This document shows, one piece after another, positions 7,634 through 14,956 of a DNA stretch of 64,000 nt. The notes beneath the pieces are model-generated. The model was given only the letters and a program-made list of their open reading frames with translations. It searched no databases and had not been told where the DNA came from. How positions within the stretch are numbered: position 1 is the stretch's first letter; each line of letters begins with the position of its first letter. The position numbers were made by a program, and so were the translations under genes. Source of the stretch: a bacterium (GTDB taxonomy: Bacteria; Desulfobacterota; Binatia; HRBIN30; CADEER01); the NCBI GenBank assembly GCA_019637795.1, contig JAHBUY010000008.1, forward strand, positions 310,001 to 374,000, read 5' to 3'.

Positions 7634-8242
7634 ATGATGAAGCTGTATGACTACCCTGACTGCCCGTTCGCTCAGAAGGTCCGGGTGGTGCTGGCAGAGA
7701 AGGAGCTCGAGTACGAGACCATCTTCGTCGATCTGCGGACCGGCGAACACCGCCAGAACGCTGAGTTTTTGAAGCTGAACCCGTACGGCAAGGTGCCGGT
7801 TCTGATCGACGATGAAGTCGTCGTGTACGACTCCACCATCATCAACGAGTACCTCGAGGACGAGTATCCTCACCCGCATCTCATGCCGGAGGACTCCGCC
7901 GCCCGGGCGCGCGTGCGGACCCTCGAGGACTATTGCGACAACTCGTTCCTGCCGTCCGCTGGCTTCGTCCAGGCCGAGCTCAGCAAGCCGGTGGAGGAGC
8001 AGGACGCCGAGCGCCTGGCCCGCTATCGCAACGAGCTGCAGCGCGGGCTGAAGCGGCTCGAGGCCTTCCTCGCCGGCAAGGAATACCTGGTGGGCGATTT
8101 CTCGCTTGCCGACGTCGCCTTCATCCCGGCGCTGCTGATCCTGCCCCGGCTCGGGGTCGAGGTCGACCCGGCCCTGCGCGGCGTCACCGCTTGGATCAAC
8201 CGCCTCAAGCAGCGTCCGAGCGTCCAGATCCTGGAGCGGTGA
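7634..8242 (+). CDS. Glutathione S-transferase family protein
   Basis: 202 residues. The N-terminal thioredoxin-like domain (1-78) has YDYPDCPFAQKVRVVL, which carries the Cys-Pro-Phe-Ala active-site region of Zeta/SspA-like GSTs. The cis-Pro follows in GKVPVLIDDEVVVYDSTIINEYLED. The helical C-terminal domain ends with the N-capping/hydrophobic-staple segment LVGDFSLADVAFIP. It probably binds glutathione or another thiol for isomerisation, peroxide reduction or detoxification. ATG 7634 follows a strong GGGAGG site. It opens a run of redox genes on the same strand (24-base gap to the next gene), consistent with a stress role. Confidence 0.88.
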   Translation: MMKLYDYPDCPFAQKVRVVLAEKELEYETIFVDLRTGEHRQNAEFLKLNPYGKVPVLIDDEVVVYDSTIINEYLEDEYPHPHLMPEDSAARARVRTLEDYCDNSFLPSAGFVQAELSKPVEEQDAERLARYRNELQRGLKRLEAFLAGKEYLVGDFSLADVAFIPALLILPRLGVEVDPALRGVTAWINRLKQRPSVQILER

Positions 8243-8265
8243 GGGCGTAGCGCGAGGAGCGGCGC

Positions 8266-8517
8266 GTGAGCCACCAAGACGACGCCCTCGAGCGTTCGAT
8301 CCTCGATTCGTACAGGGTCGTCTGCATCTGCAACAAGATTCGCAAGGGCGTCATCGAGAAGGCGATCCGCGGCGGGGCACGCACGCTCGACGACGTCCGC
8401 CGTCGCACGCGTGCGTGCACCGGCCCGTGCACCCCGAATCGCTGCGGCCCGGTGATCCGGCAGATGCTGGCGGACGCCGAGCGCGAGCGCGTTGACAGGG
8501 GCTCTGGGGGCGTCTAA
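8266..8517 (+). CDS. BFD-like [2Fe-2S]-binding protein
   Basis: 83 residues. Cysteines C20-x-C22 (VVCICNK) and C51-x3-C55-x4-C60 (ACTGPCTPNRCGP) fit a BFD-like [2Fe-2S] domain. That domain is known from bacterioferritin-associated ferredoxin, NirB and related proteins, where the usual pattern is CxC then CxxC about 31-34 residues later. Here the second pair is CxxxC with an extra Cys. The KGVIEKAIRGGARTLDDVRRRT helix pair is typical of the domain. The GTG start follows a GAGGAG site. It probably serves as a small electron carrier for iron or peroxide metabolism next to rubrerythrin. Confidence 0.7.
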   Translation: MSHQDDALERSILDSYRVVCICNKIRKGVIEKAIRGGARTLDDVRRRTRACTGPCTPNRCGPVIRQMLADAERERVDRGSGGV

Positions 8518-8539
8518 GCAACTTATTCGGAATCATTCC
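8492..8539 (+). promoter_or_regulatory. Rubrerythrin promoter and palindromic operator
   Basis: TTGACA (8492-8497) is a perfect -35 hexamer. TAAGCA (8515-8520), 17 bases on, is the likely -10 and includes the stop codon of the preceding gene. The perfect palindrome GGAAT-C-ATTCC (8529-8539) lies at the predicted start of transcription in an AT-rich patch, a repressor-type position. The Fur-family regulator encoded at 9675 is the obvious candidate ligand. The link is inference. Confidence 0.6.
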
Positions 8540-8570
8540 TGTTTAGGCTCCACAGCGAAGGAGGAGAGCG

Positions 8571-8993
8571 ATGAAGCCCCTGAAAGGCACCAAGACCCAC
8601 GACAACCTCAAGGCCGCGTTCGCCGGCGAGTCGCAGGCAAATCGGCGCTATCTGTATTTCGCCCGCCGGGCGGACATCGAGGGATACCCCGAGGTTGGCG
8701 GACTGTTCCGCGACACCTCGGAGGCGGAGACCGGGCACGCCTTCGGTCACATGGATTTCCTGGCCCAGGTGGGCGATCCCTGCACCGGCGTCCCCATCGG
8801 CGACACGGAGAAGAACCTCAAGTCGGCCGTCGAGGGCGAGACCTACGAGTACACGCAGATGTACCCTGGCTTCGCCAAGACGGCGCGTGACGAAGGCTTC
8901 GACGAGATCGCGGAGTGGTTCGAGACCCTGGCCCGGGCCGAGAAGTCGCATGCCGGCCGCTTCTCGAGCGGGCTCGGCAATCTGAAGCTGTAG
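8571..8993 (+). CDS. rbr: Rubrerythrin (ferritin-like di-iron domain only)
   Basis: 140 residues. It is a four-helix ferritin-like di-iron protein that reduces hydrogen peroxide. Candidate iron ligands are Glu20 (FAGESQANRRY), Glu51/Glu53 with His56 (SEAETGHAFGH), Glu90/Glu93 (EGETYEY) and Glu124-x2-His127 (RAEKSHAG). Classical rubrerythrins end in a rubredoxin FeCys4 domain; this one stops after the di-iron domain, so electrons must come from a separate carrier. The neighbouring BFD-like protein is one possibility. ATG 8571 follows a GGAGGAG site. DUF3501 and a Fur-family regulator follow. Confidence 0.9.
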   Translation: MKPLKGTKTHDNLKAAFAGESQANRRYLYFARRADIEGYPEVGGLFRDTSEAETGHAFGHMDFLAQVGDPCTGVPIGDTEKNLKSAVEGETYEYTQMYPGFAKTARDEGFDEIAEWFETLARAEKSHAGRFSSGLGNLKL

Positions 8994-9010
8994 GCGAGCT
9001 GTCAGCTTTC

Positions 9011-9066
9011 GGCCGTCAGCCGTCAGCGGGACGCTTCCTGGCTGGCGGCTGATGGCTGACGGCTGA
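9011..9066. repeat. TCAGCCGTCAGC-type inverted repeat
   Basis: TCAGCCGTCAGC (9016-9027) is repeated in inverse at 9055-9066. A wider pairing of 9011-9027 with 9048-9064 has only two mismatches. It is a stack of GTCAGC/GCTGAC units in the 88-base gap between rubrerythrin and DUF3501. It looks like a REP-type intergenic hairpin and may stabilise or end the rubrerythrin transcript. Confidence 0.75.
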
Positions 9067-9081
9067 GAAGCCCGACCACCG

Positions 9082-9678
9082 ATGCACCCCTCCATTCGTC
9101 CGGTCACGCTCGACGACGTCGTCGGGTTGGAGCGCTACGAAGCGATCCGCGACGAGGTGCGGCGGCGGGTGATCGCGCTCAAGAAGGCCCGCCGCGTCGC
9201 GGTCGGCCCCGAGCTCACCTTCGTCTTCGAGAACCACGACACCGTCTATTTCCAGATCCAGGAGATGCTGCGCGCCGAGCGGATCACCGATCTCGACGCC
9301 GTGCGCGCCGAGCTGGCGGTGTACAATGCGCTGCTCCCGGCCCCCGGGGAGCTGAGCGCGACGCTGCTGATCGAGATCACCGACCAGCAAGACGTCGCCG
9401 CGCGCCTGCTGCAATTTCTCGGCATCGACGAATGCGTGGCGCTGATGATCGGCGACCGTCGGGTGCCCGGCGAGTTCGAGGCGGGGCGCAGCCGCGAGGA
9501 CAAGCTGAGCGCCGTCCAGTACGTGCGCTTCGCGCTGCCACCGGCGGCGCGGGCGGCGTTCGCCGATCCGTCGGAGCCGGTGCGCCTGGTCGTCGACCAT
9601 CCGCGCTACCGGTACGAGGCGGCGATTGCCGGCGCGGTGCGCGCCTCGCTCGCCGCCGACCTGCAGGGCGCCGCATGA
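9082..9678 (+). CDS. DUF3501 family protein
   Basis: 198 residues, full length for the family. Recognisable features are the N-terminal TLDDVVGLERYEAIRDEVRRR segment, KKARRVAVGPELTFVFEN, YFQIQEMLRAERI (about residue 55) and the LSAVQYVRFAL strand near 150. The biochemical role is unknown. The family is often encoded beside rubrerythrin and Fe-S oxidoreductases in anaerobes and microaerophiles, as here. The stop overlaps the ATG of the Fur-family gene, so the two are translationally coupled. It is probably part of an oxidant or iron response, but this rests on context only. Confidence 0.85.
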   Translation: MHPSIRPVTLDDVVGLERYEAIRDEVRRRVIALKKARRVAVGPELTFVFENHDTVYFQIQEMLRAERITDLDAVRAELAVYNALLPAPGELSATLLIEITDQQDVAARLLQFLGIDECVALMIGDRRVPGEFEAGRSREDKLSAVQYVRFALPPAARAAFADPSEPVRLVVDHPRYRYEAAIAGAVRASLAADLQGAA

Positions 9679-10085
9679 CGCAGCGAGCGACGCGACAGTT
9701 GGCGGCGATCTACGGCGTGCTGGTCGCGTCGCGCGATCACCCGACCGCCGAGCAGGTGTTCCGCCGCGTGCGCGACACGCTGCCGCGGGTCAGTCTCGGG
9801 ACCGTCTACCGCAACCTGGACAAGCTGCGCGAGCAGGGACGCCTGCGCGTGGTGCGGCTGGCGAGCGGCGAGGCGCACTACGACGCCATCGTCTCCGCGC
9901 ACGACCACTTCGTATGCGAGCGCTGCCACACGGTGCTCGATCTCGATGGCGCGACCATGCCGCCGACGGTGGGGCGACTGCGCGACGACGGCTGCGTCGT
10001 GCACTGGCACACCACGGCGCTGTACGGGTTGTGCGGCGCCTGCGCGGCAGCGACGCGACGACCCGGCGCGGGGGCGGCGGCATGA
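9675..10085 (+). CDS. Fur-family transcriptional regulator (PerR-like by context)
   Basis: 136 residues. The winged-helix DNA-binding half includes HPTAEQVFRRVRDTLPRVSLGTVYRNLDKLREQG. The dimerisation half has the metal-site segment HYDAIVSAHDHFVCERC and two CxxC pairs (CERC about residue 80, CGAC about 118) that would hold structural zinc. The family senses iron, zinc or peroxide. Its position downstream of rubrerythrin and DUF3501 argues for peroxide sensing, but metal selectivity cannot be read from sequence alone. It overlaps DUF3501 (ATGA) and the LON-domain gene (ATGA). A likely operator is the palindrome at 8529-8539. Confidence 0.88.
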   Translation: MTQRATRQLAAIYGVLVASRDHPTAEQVFRRVRDTLPRVSLGTVYRNLDKLREQGRLRVVRLASGEAHYDAIVSAHDHFVCERCHTVLDLDGATMPPTVGRLRDDGCVVHWHTTALYGLCGACAAATRRPGAGAAA

Positions 10086-10726
10086 CCGAGCTGCCGCGGC
10101 ACATTCCGCTCTTCCCGCTCCCCAACGCGGTGCTCTTCCCCGGCGTGCCGCTGCCGCTGCACATCTTCGAGCCGCGCTATCGCGAGATGGTGCGCGACGT
10201 CGAGCGGGGCGAGGACAAGCTGATCGGCATGGTCCTGCTGCGCGGCGAGTGGCGCGCGGCGTACTATGCCCGGCCGGAGGTCTATCCCGTCGGCTGCGCC
10301 GGCCGCCTGGTCAGCGTCGAGCCGCTGGCGGACGGCCGCTACAACATCCTGCTGCAGGGCGTCCGCGAATTCGCGCTGCTCGACGAGCTGCCGGGCGGCA
10401 GCTATCGGCGGGCCGAGATCGCCTGGCGCGCCCCCGAGGCGGCGGGCGTGCCGAGCGGACTGCGAACCCGCCTGCATGCCCTGGTGCAGCGCTACCTGGA
10501 GGAGCGGGAGCTGACGCTGGCGTCGCGCCTGCTCTCCGACCCGACGCTGTCCGATGAGCTGCTGATCAACTTCCTCTGCTACGCGCTCGACTTCTCCCCG
10601 ATGGAAAAGCAGGCCCTGCTCGAGGCCCCAGGCCTCGCCGATCGCGGCCGGCGCCTGTGCGATGTCGTGCACTTCGCGCTCGAGGCGCGGGTGCCCGGCG
10701 GCGAGCCCGACAAGTGGTATCACTGA
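10082..10726 (+). CDS. LON N-terminal (substrate-binding) domain protein
   Basis: 214 residues made of a Lon substrate-binding domain without ATPase or protease parts. HIPLFPLPNAVLFPGVPLPLHIFEPRYREMV at the N-terminus and a GCAGRLVSVEPLADGRYNILLQGVREF strand pair are diagnostic. The second half is the helical portion that follows this domain in Lon. Stand-alone versions are common in deltaproteobacteria; their role, possibly as adaptor or chaperone, is unproven. The start overlaps the Fur-family stop, placing it at the end of the redox operon. Confidence 0.88.
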   Translation: MTELPRHIPLFPLPNAVLFPGVPLPLHIFEPRYREMVRDVERGEDKLIGMVLLRGEWRAAYYARPEVYPVGCAGRLVSVEPLADGRYNILLQGVREFALLDELPGGSYRRAEIAWRAPEAAGVPSGLRTRLHALVQRYLEERELTLASRLLSDPTLSDELLINFLCYALDFSPMEKQALLEAPGLADRGRRLCDVVHFALEARVPGGEPDKWYH

Positions 10727-10804
10727 CCCGACGCCGCGCGCGGCCCTGCTTGATTCGCCGCGAGGGCGCACGCTAGGTCACGACGAGAAAGGCATCCCGC
10801 CAGC

Positions 10805-11401
10805 ATGAAACGACGCGAAGCGTTGACCGTCTGGGAACGCACCTATCTGCCGCAGATCTTCGGCGGCCTGATGGTGACGTTCTACCGCTTCTTCAAGAAC
10901 CTCGGGCTGCACGGACTGCACGCGGTCGGGCTCGCCACCGAGACGCGGGCGGCGGTCACCACCCAGTGGCCCGACGAGATCAAGCTCTACCCCGACAACT
11001 TCCGCGGCAGCCATCGTCTGACCCTGAAGGAGGACAACTCGGTGCGCTGCACCGCGTGCTTCCTCTGCGCGACGGCGTGTCCCGCCAACTGCATCTTCAT
11101 CGAGGCGGGCGAGCATCCCGACCCGCACGTGGAGAAATTCCCCCTCCGCTACGAGATCGACACCCTGCGCTGCATCTACTGCGGCCTCTGCGTCGAGGCC
11201 TGTCCGTGCGACGCAATCCGCATGGACACCTACGTGCACCCCCGCATCTGGGGCTATTCGCGCAAGGACTTCATTGAGACCAAGGACATCTTCATCCATC
11301 GGTCCAAGGTCCTCGCCGAGCGCGGTCGCCACGGACTGATCGAGGAGATGGTCGAGGACTACCGCAGGCTCGACAACGAGGCGATCACGGTCGCGCGCTG
11401 A
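10805..11401 (+). CDS. nuoI: NuoI-like two-cluster Fe-S subunit of NADH-quinone oxidoreductase
   Basis: 198 residues. Two [4Fe-4S] motifs are present, C82-x2-C85-x2-C88-x3-C92 (CTACFLCATACP) and C123-x2-C126-x2-C129-x3-C133 (CIYCGLCVEACP). The YPDNFRGSH segment before them is the standard NuoI signature. In complex I this subunit carries clusters N6a and N6b on the hydrophilic arm. No other nuo gene is present here, so this is an orphan or displaced copy. It is followed 28 bases on by the rhodanese/E1 fusion and may share a transcript. A GAAAGG site precedes ATG 10805. Confidence 0.92.
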   Translation: MKRREALTVWERTYLPQIFGGLMVTFYRFFKNLGLHGLHAVGLATETRAAVTTQWPDEIKLYPDNFRGSHRLTLKEDNSVRCTACFLCATACPANCIFIEAGEHPDPHVEKFPLRYEIDTLRCIYCGLCVEACPCDAIRMDTYVHPRIWGYSRKDFIETKDIFIHRSKVLAERGRHGLIEEMVEDYRRLDNEAITVAR

Positions 11402-11429
11402 GCGCCCGCCGGGTCCGCACGAGGTCCAC

Positions 11430-12617
11430 ATGAGCAAGACGTACCGCGACATCATGGCCGAAGCCCGCCAGGCGGTTCCCGAATGGACGCCCGACGAGGT
11501 GCGCCAGCGGATGTCCAATGGCGGCGGCTACACGCTGCTCGACGTCCGCGAGAAGGAGGAGTACCGCGAGGGGCATCTGCCCGGCGCGGTCTCGGTGCCG
11601 CGCGGATTCCTCGACATGCGGATCGAGGAGGCCGTGCCCGACAAGAACGCGCCCATCATCCTGTACTGCGCCGGCGGCACGCGCTCGCTGCTCGCCGGAC
11701 GGACGCTGCGCGAGCTCGGGTACACCAACCTGGTGTCGATGTCGGGCGGCTTCAGCGCCTGGAAGAACGGTGGGCACCCGTGGCAGGCGGACCGCCAGTT
11801 CACGGCCGATCAGCTCAATCGCTACAGCCGCCACTTCCTGCTGCCGGAAGTCGGCGAGGCGGGACAGGCCAAGTTGCTCGACGCCAAGGTGCTGTGCATC
11901 GGCGCCGGTGGGCTGGGCTCGCCGACGGCATTCTATCTCGCCGCGGCGGGCGTCGGAACGATCGGCATCGTCGACATGGACGTGGTCGACGTCAGCAATC
12001 TGCAGCGGCAGATCCTCCACACCAACGACCGCGTCGGCATGCCCAAGGTCGAGTCGGCGCAGAAGACGCTCAACGCGCTCAACCCCGACATCAAGGTGAT
12101 CGGCTACCAGGAGCGGGTGAGCTCCGAGAACATCATGGAGCTCATCCGCGACTACGACGTCATCGTCGACGGCTGCGACAACTTCCCCACCCGCTATCTG
12201 GTGAACGACGCCTGCTACATCGCCAAGAAGCCGAACGTGCACGGCAGCATCTTCCAGTTCGAGGGCCAGGCGACGGTCTTCTATCCCGACCAGGGACCCT
12301 GCTACCGCTGCCTGTTCCCGGAGCCGCCGCCGCCGGGCGCGGCGCCGAGCTGCCAGGAGGCGGGCGTCCTCGGCGTGCTGCCTGGCCTGGTCGGCTGCGT
12401 GCAGGCGCTCGAGACGATGAAGCTCATCCTCGGCGCCGGCCGGCCGCTGATCGGGCGGATGATCTACTTCGACACGCTGAGCATGGAGCTGCGCATCCAC
12501 AAGCTGCGCAGGGATCCGGCCTGCCCGCTGTGCGGCGAGCGGCCGACGGTCACCGAGCTCATCGACTACGAGGAGTTCTGCGGCCTCCGCAACAGCGGCG
12601 CGCCGGCACACCCCTGA
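11430..12617 (+). CDS. Rhodanese-ThiF/MoeB fusion (sulfur-carrier adenylyltransferase)
   Basis: 395 residues. An N-terminal rhodanese domain (about 15-120) has active-site Cys80 in YCAGGTRS. A ThiF/MoeB E1-like domain (about 130-385) has the ATP-binding GAGGLGS loop from Gly158, the D-x-D-x-V-D-x-S-N-L-x-R-Q segment, a catalytic-Cys region (SCQEAGVLGVLPG) and zinc pairs YRCLFP and CPLCGE. Such proteins adenylate the C-terminal Gly of a MoaD/ThiS carrier and supply sulfur. The domain order is the reverse of the common MOCS3/MoeZ order, in which rhodanese is C-terminal. The MoaD-like partner is encoded 136 bases downstream. Client pathway (molybdopterin, thiamine, cysteine or other) is unknown. 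Confidence 0.9.
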   Translation: MSKTYRDIMAEARQAVPEWTPDEVRQRMSNGGGYTLLDVREKEEYREGHLPGAVSVPRGFLDMRIEEAVPDKNAPIILYCAGGTRSLLAGRTLRELGYTNLVSMSGGFSAWKNGGHPWQADRQFTADQLNRYSRHFLLPEVGEAGQAKLLDAKVLCIGAGGLGSPTAFYLAAAGVGTIGIVDMDVVDVSNLQRQILHTNDRVGMPKVESAQKTLNALNPDIKVIGYQERVSSENIMELIRDYDVIVDGCDNFPTRYLVNDACYIAKKPNVHGSIFQFEGQATVFYPDQGPCYRCLFPEPPPPGAAPSCQEAGVLGVLPGLVGCVQALETMKLILGAGRPLIGRMIYFDTLSMELRIHKLRRDPACPLCGERPTVTELIDYEEFCGLRNSGAPAHP

Positions 12618-12753
12618 CATCCCCGAGCCGCGCGTCGTCCCCGGCGACGGGGCTGTTGGCGCTCGGCGGCGATTTTCGATACCTGACGGCACGGCACCAT
12701 GGAGCGGAAGACGGCATGACGCGCGCGCCCGAGCGCATCGCGAGAGGGCGCTG

Positions 12754-12996
12754 ATGCGCGTGCAGGTGAAGCTGTTCGCGACGCTGCGCAAGTACATGCC
12801 CGCGGGCAAGGCCGGCGACACCGTGACGGTGGACGTGCCGGAGGACGCGACGGTCGGCGACCTGGTCGCCCGCCTGGGCATTCCCGCCGAGCACGCGCGG
12901 ATGGCGGTCGCCGCCGGCGAGCAGCTCGATCTCGCGGCGCGCCTGCCGCCCGGCGTCGAGATCAATCTCTTTCCGCCCCTGGCTGGAGGGGCGTGA
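12754..12996 (+). CDS. MoaD/ThiS-like sulfur carrier ending Gly-Gly-Ala
   Basis: 80 residues with the ubiquitin-like beta-grasp pattern. It starts MRVQVKLFATLRKYMP, has a central ATVGDLVARLGIP helix, and ends EINLFPPLAGGA. Carriers of this type need a free terminal Gly-Gly for adenylation. Here a single Ala (codon 12991-12993) follows, so processing by a protease would be needed first, as in Mec+/JAMM-dependent carriers. No such protease is in the window. The gene is paired with the rhodanese/E1 fusion upstream. Transketolase begins 34 bases later. Confidence 0.85.
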   Translation: MRVQVKLFATLRKYMPAGKAGDTVTVDVPEDATVGDLVARLGIPAEHARMAVAAGEQLDLAARLPPGVEINLFPPLAGGA

Positions 12997-13030
12997 TGGG
13001 CAACACCCGTCCAGGGGTGGGGGTGGACAC

Positions 13031-14917
13031 ATGGAGCAGGCCGTGACGACGTCGCCGGGACGCAGCACCGCCGCCGACCGCATCGACCAGTTGCGGGCGC
13101 GCGCGGCGCGCTTGCGCGAGCATTCGCTGCGCGCGACCTCGGAGGCCGGCAGCGGCCATCCCAGCTCCTGCCTGTCGGCCGCCGACCTGGTGGCGGCGCT
13201 GTTCTTCGACGTCCTGCGCTACGACCCGAGCGATCCGGGCAACCCCGAGTGCGATCGCTTCGTGCTGTCCAAAGGGCACGCCGCGCCCCTGCTCTACGCC
13301 GCCTGGGCGGAAGCGGGCGCCATTCCGCACGAGCAACTGCTCACCCTGCGCCGCATCGACAGCCCGCTCGAGGGGCACCCGACGCCGCACTTTCCCGGTA
13401 CCGTCGCCGCCACCGGCTCGTTGGGCCAGGGGCTCTCGGTCGGGGTCGGCCTGGCGTGGAACGCGAAGCAGCTCAGCCACGCCGATCAGCGCATCTACGT
13501 GCTGTGTGGCGATGGCGAGGTGGCCGAGGGCTCGGTGTGGGAGGCGATCGCGCTCGCCGCGCACCAGCAGCTCGACAACCTGATCGCGATCGTCGACGTC
13601 AACGGCCTTGGCCAGAGCCAGCGCACCATGTACGGGTTCGACGTCGCCGGCTACGCGGCGCGCTTCGCGTCGTTCGGCTGGCACGCGATTCCCATCGACG
13701 GCCACGACATGGAGGCCATCGTCGCCGCCTTCGAGGAGGCGAGCGCGGTGCGCGGCCAGCCGGTGGCGATCATCGCCCGCACCAAGAAGGGGCAGGGCGT
13801 CTCGGCGCTGGTCGACAAGGACAACTGGCACGGCAAGGCGGTGCCCAAGGGCGCCGATCTCGATGCCGCGCTCGCGGAGGTGCGCACCGCCGCCCCGCCG
13901 GTCGCGCTGTCGCCGGTCGCCAGGCGCGGCAACGCGCGCCGCCCGGCGGCGGCGGCGCGGACGCCGATGGCGGCGCCCGACTACCCGCCCGACGCCCAGG
14001 TGGCGACCCGCGAGGCCTACGGCACCGCGCTGGCGAAGCTCGGCGCGGTCGACCCCGCGGTGGCGGTGATCGATGCCGACACCAAGAACTCCACCTTCGC
14101 CGAACGCTTCCTCGCCGCGCATCCGCAGCGCTACCTCGAGGCGTACATCGCCGAGCAGAACATGGTCGGTGTCGCCGTCGGCCTGTCGGCGGCCGGCCGG
14201 ACGCCGTTCGTGTCCAGCTTCGCCTGCTTCCTCACCCGCGCCTTCGATCACATCCGCATGGCGGCGATCTCGCGCGCCAACCTGAAGCTCGCCGGCTCGC
14301 ACTGCGGCGTCTCGATCGGCGAGGACGGCCCGTCGCAGATGGGCCTCGAGGATCTGGCGATGATGCGCGCCGTGCCGCACGCGGTGGTGCTCTATCCGGC
14401 GGACGCCGTGAGCACCGAGCGCCTGGTCGAGGCGATGGCGGCGACGCGTGGCATCCACTACCTGCGCCTGACGCGGCCGAAGGCGCCGGTGCTGTACGGC
14501 CCGAGCGAGCAGTTCCCGATCGGTGGCTCGAAGGTGCTGCGGCAGAGCGACGCGGACCGGCTGACCATCGTTGCCGCCGGCGTCACGCTGGTCGAGGCGC
14601 TGGGCGCCCACGAGCGGCTCGCCAGGGAGGGGATCGCGGTGCGGGTCGTCGACGCCTACTCGGTGAAGCCGATCGATGTCGCCGGCCTGCGCGCCGCGGC
14701 GCGCGCCAGTGGCGGCCGCGTGCTGGTGGTCGAGGATCACTATGCCGACGGCGGCCTCGGCGACGCGGTGTTGAACGCCCTCAGCGGCGAGCCGGTGCAG
14801 GTGACCAAGCAGGCGGTCAACGACGTCCCGCGCTCGGGCAAGCCGGCGGAGCTGCTGGCGAGGTTCGGCCTCGACGCCGCGTCGATCGCGCAGCGCGTCC
14901 GCGAGCTGCTGGCGTAG
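13031..14917 (+). CDS. tkt: Transketolase
   Basis: 628 residues, one continuous polypeptide. It moves two-carbon ketol units between sugar phosphates, using thiamine diphosphate. The N-terminal pyrimidine-diphosphate part has SGHPSSCLSAADLVAALFF, SKGHAAPLLYA and the ThDP motif GDGEVAEGSVWEA followed by IVDVNGLGQS. The middle domain has AEQNMVGVAVGLS, which carries the catalytic Glu, and FACFLTRAFDHIRM. The C-terminal domain begins near KVLRQSDADRLTIV. Length and the linker at about residues 290-330 fit the shorter, animal-type transketolase rather than the E. coli type. A GGTGGGGG stretch precedes ATG 13031. It supplies pentose phosphates. Confidence 0.93.
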   Translation: MEQAVTTSPGRSTAADRIDQLRARAARLREHSLRATSEAGSGHPSSCLSAADLVAALFFDVLRYDPSDPGNPECDRFVLSKGHAAPLLYAAWAEAGAIPHEQLLTLRRIDSPLEGHPTPHFPGTVAATGSLGQGLSVGVGLAWNAKQLSHADQRIYVLCGDGEVAEGSVWEAIALAAHQQLDNLIAIVDVNGLGQSQRTMYGFDVAGYAARFASFGWHAIPIDGHDMEAIVAAFEEASAVRGQPVAIIARTKKGQGVSALVDKDNWHGKAVPKGADLDAALAEVRTAAPPVALSPVARRGNARRPAAAARTPMAAPDYPPDAQVATREAYGTALAKLGAVDPAVAVIDADTKNSTFAERFLAAHPQRYLEAYIAEQNMVGVAVGLSAAGRTPFVSSFACFLTRAFDHIRMAAISRANLKLAGSHCGVSIGEDGPSQMGLEDLAMMRAVPHAVVLYPADAVSTERLVEAMAATRGIHYLRLTRPKAPVLYGPSEQFPIGGSKVLRQSDADRLTIVAAGVTLVEALGAHERLAREGIAVRVVDAYSVKPIDVAGLRAAARASGGRVLVVEDHYADGGLGDAVLNALSGEPVQVTKQAVNDVPRSGKPAELLARFGLDAASIAQRVRELLA

Positions 14918-14956
14918 CAGGGCAGCGCGCGGCCGATCCGCGGCCGGCTCCGGGGT

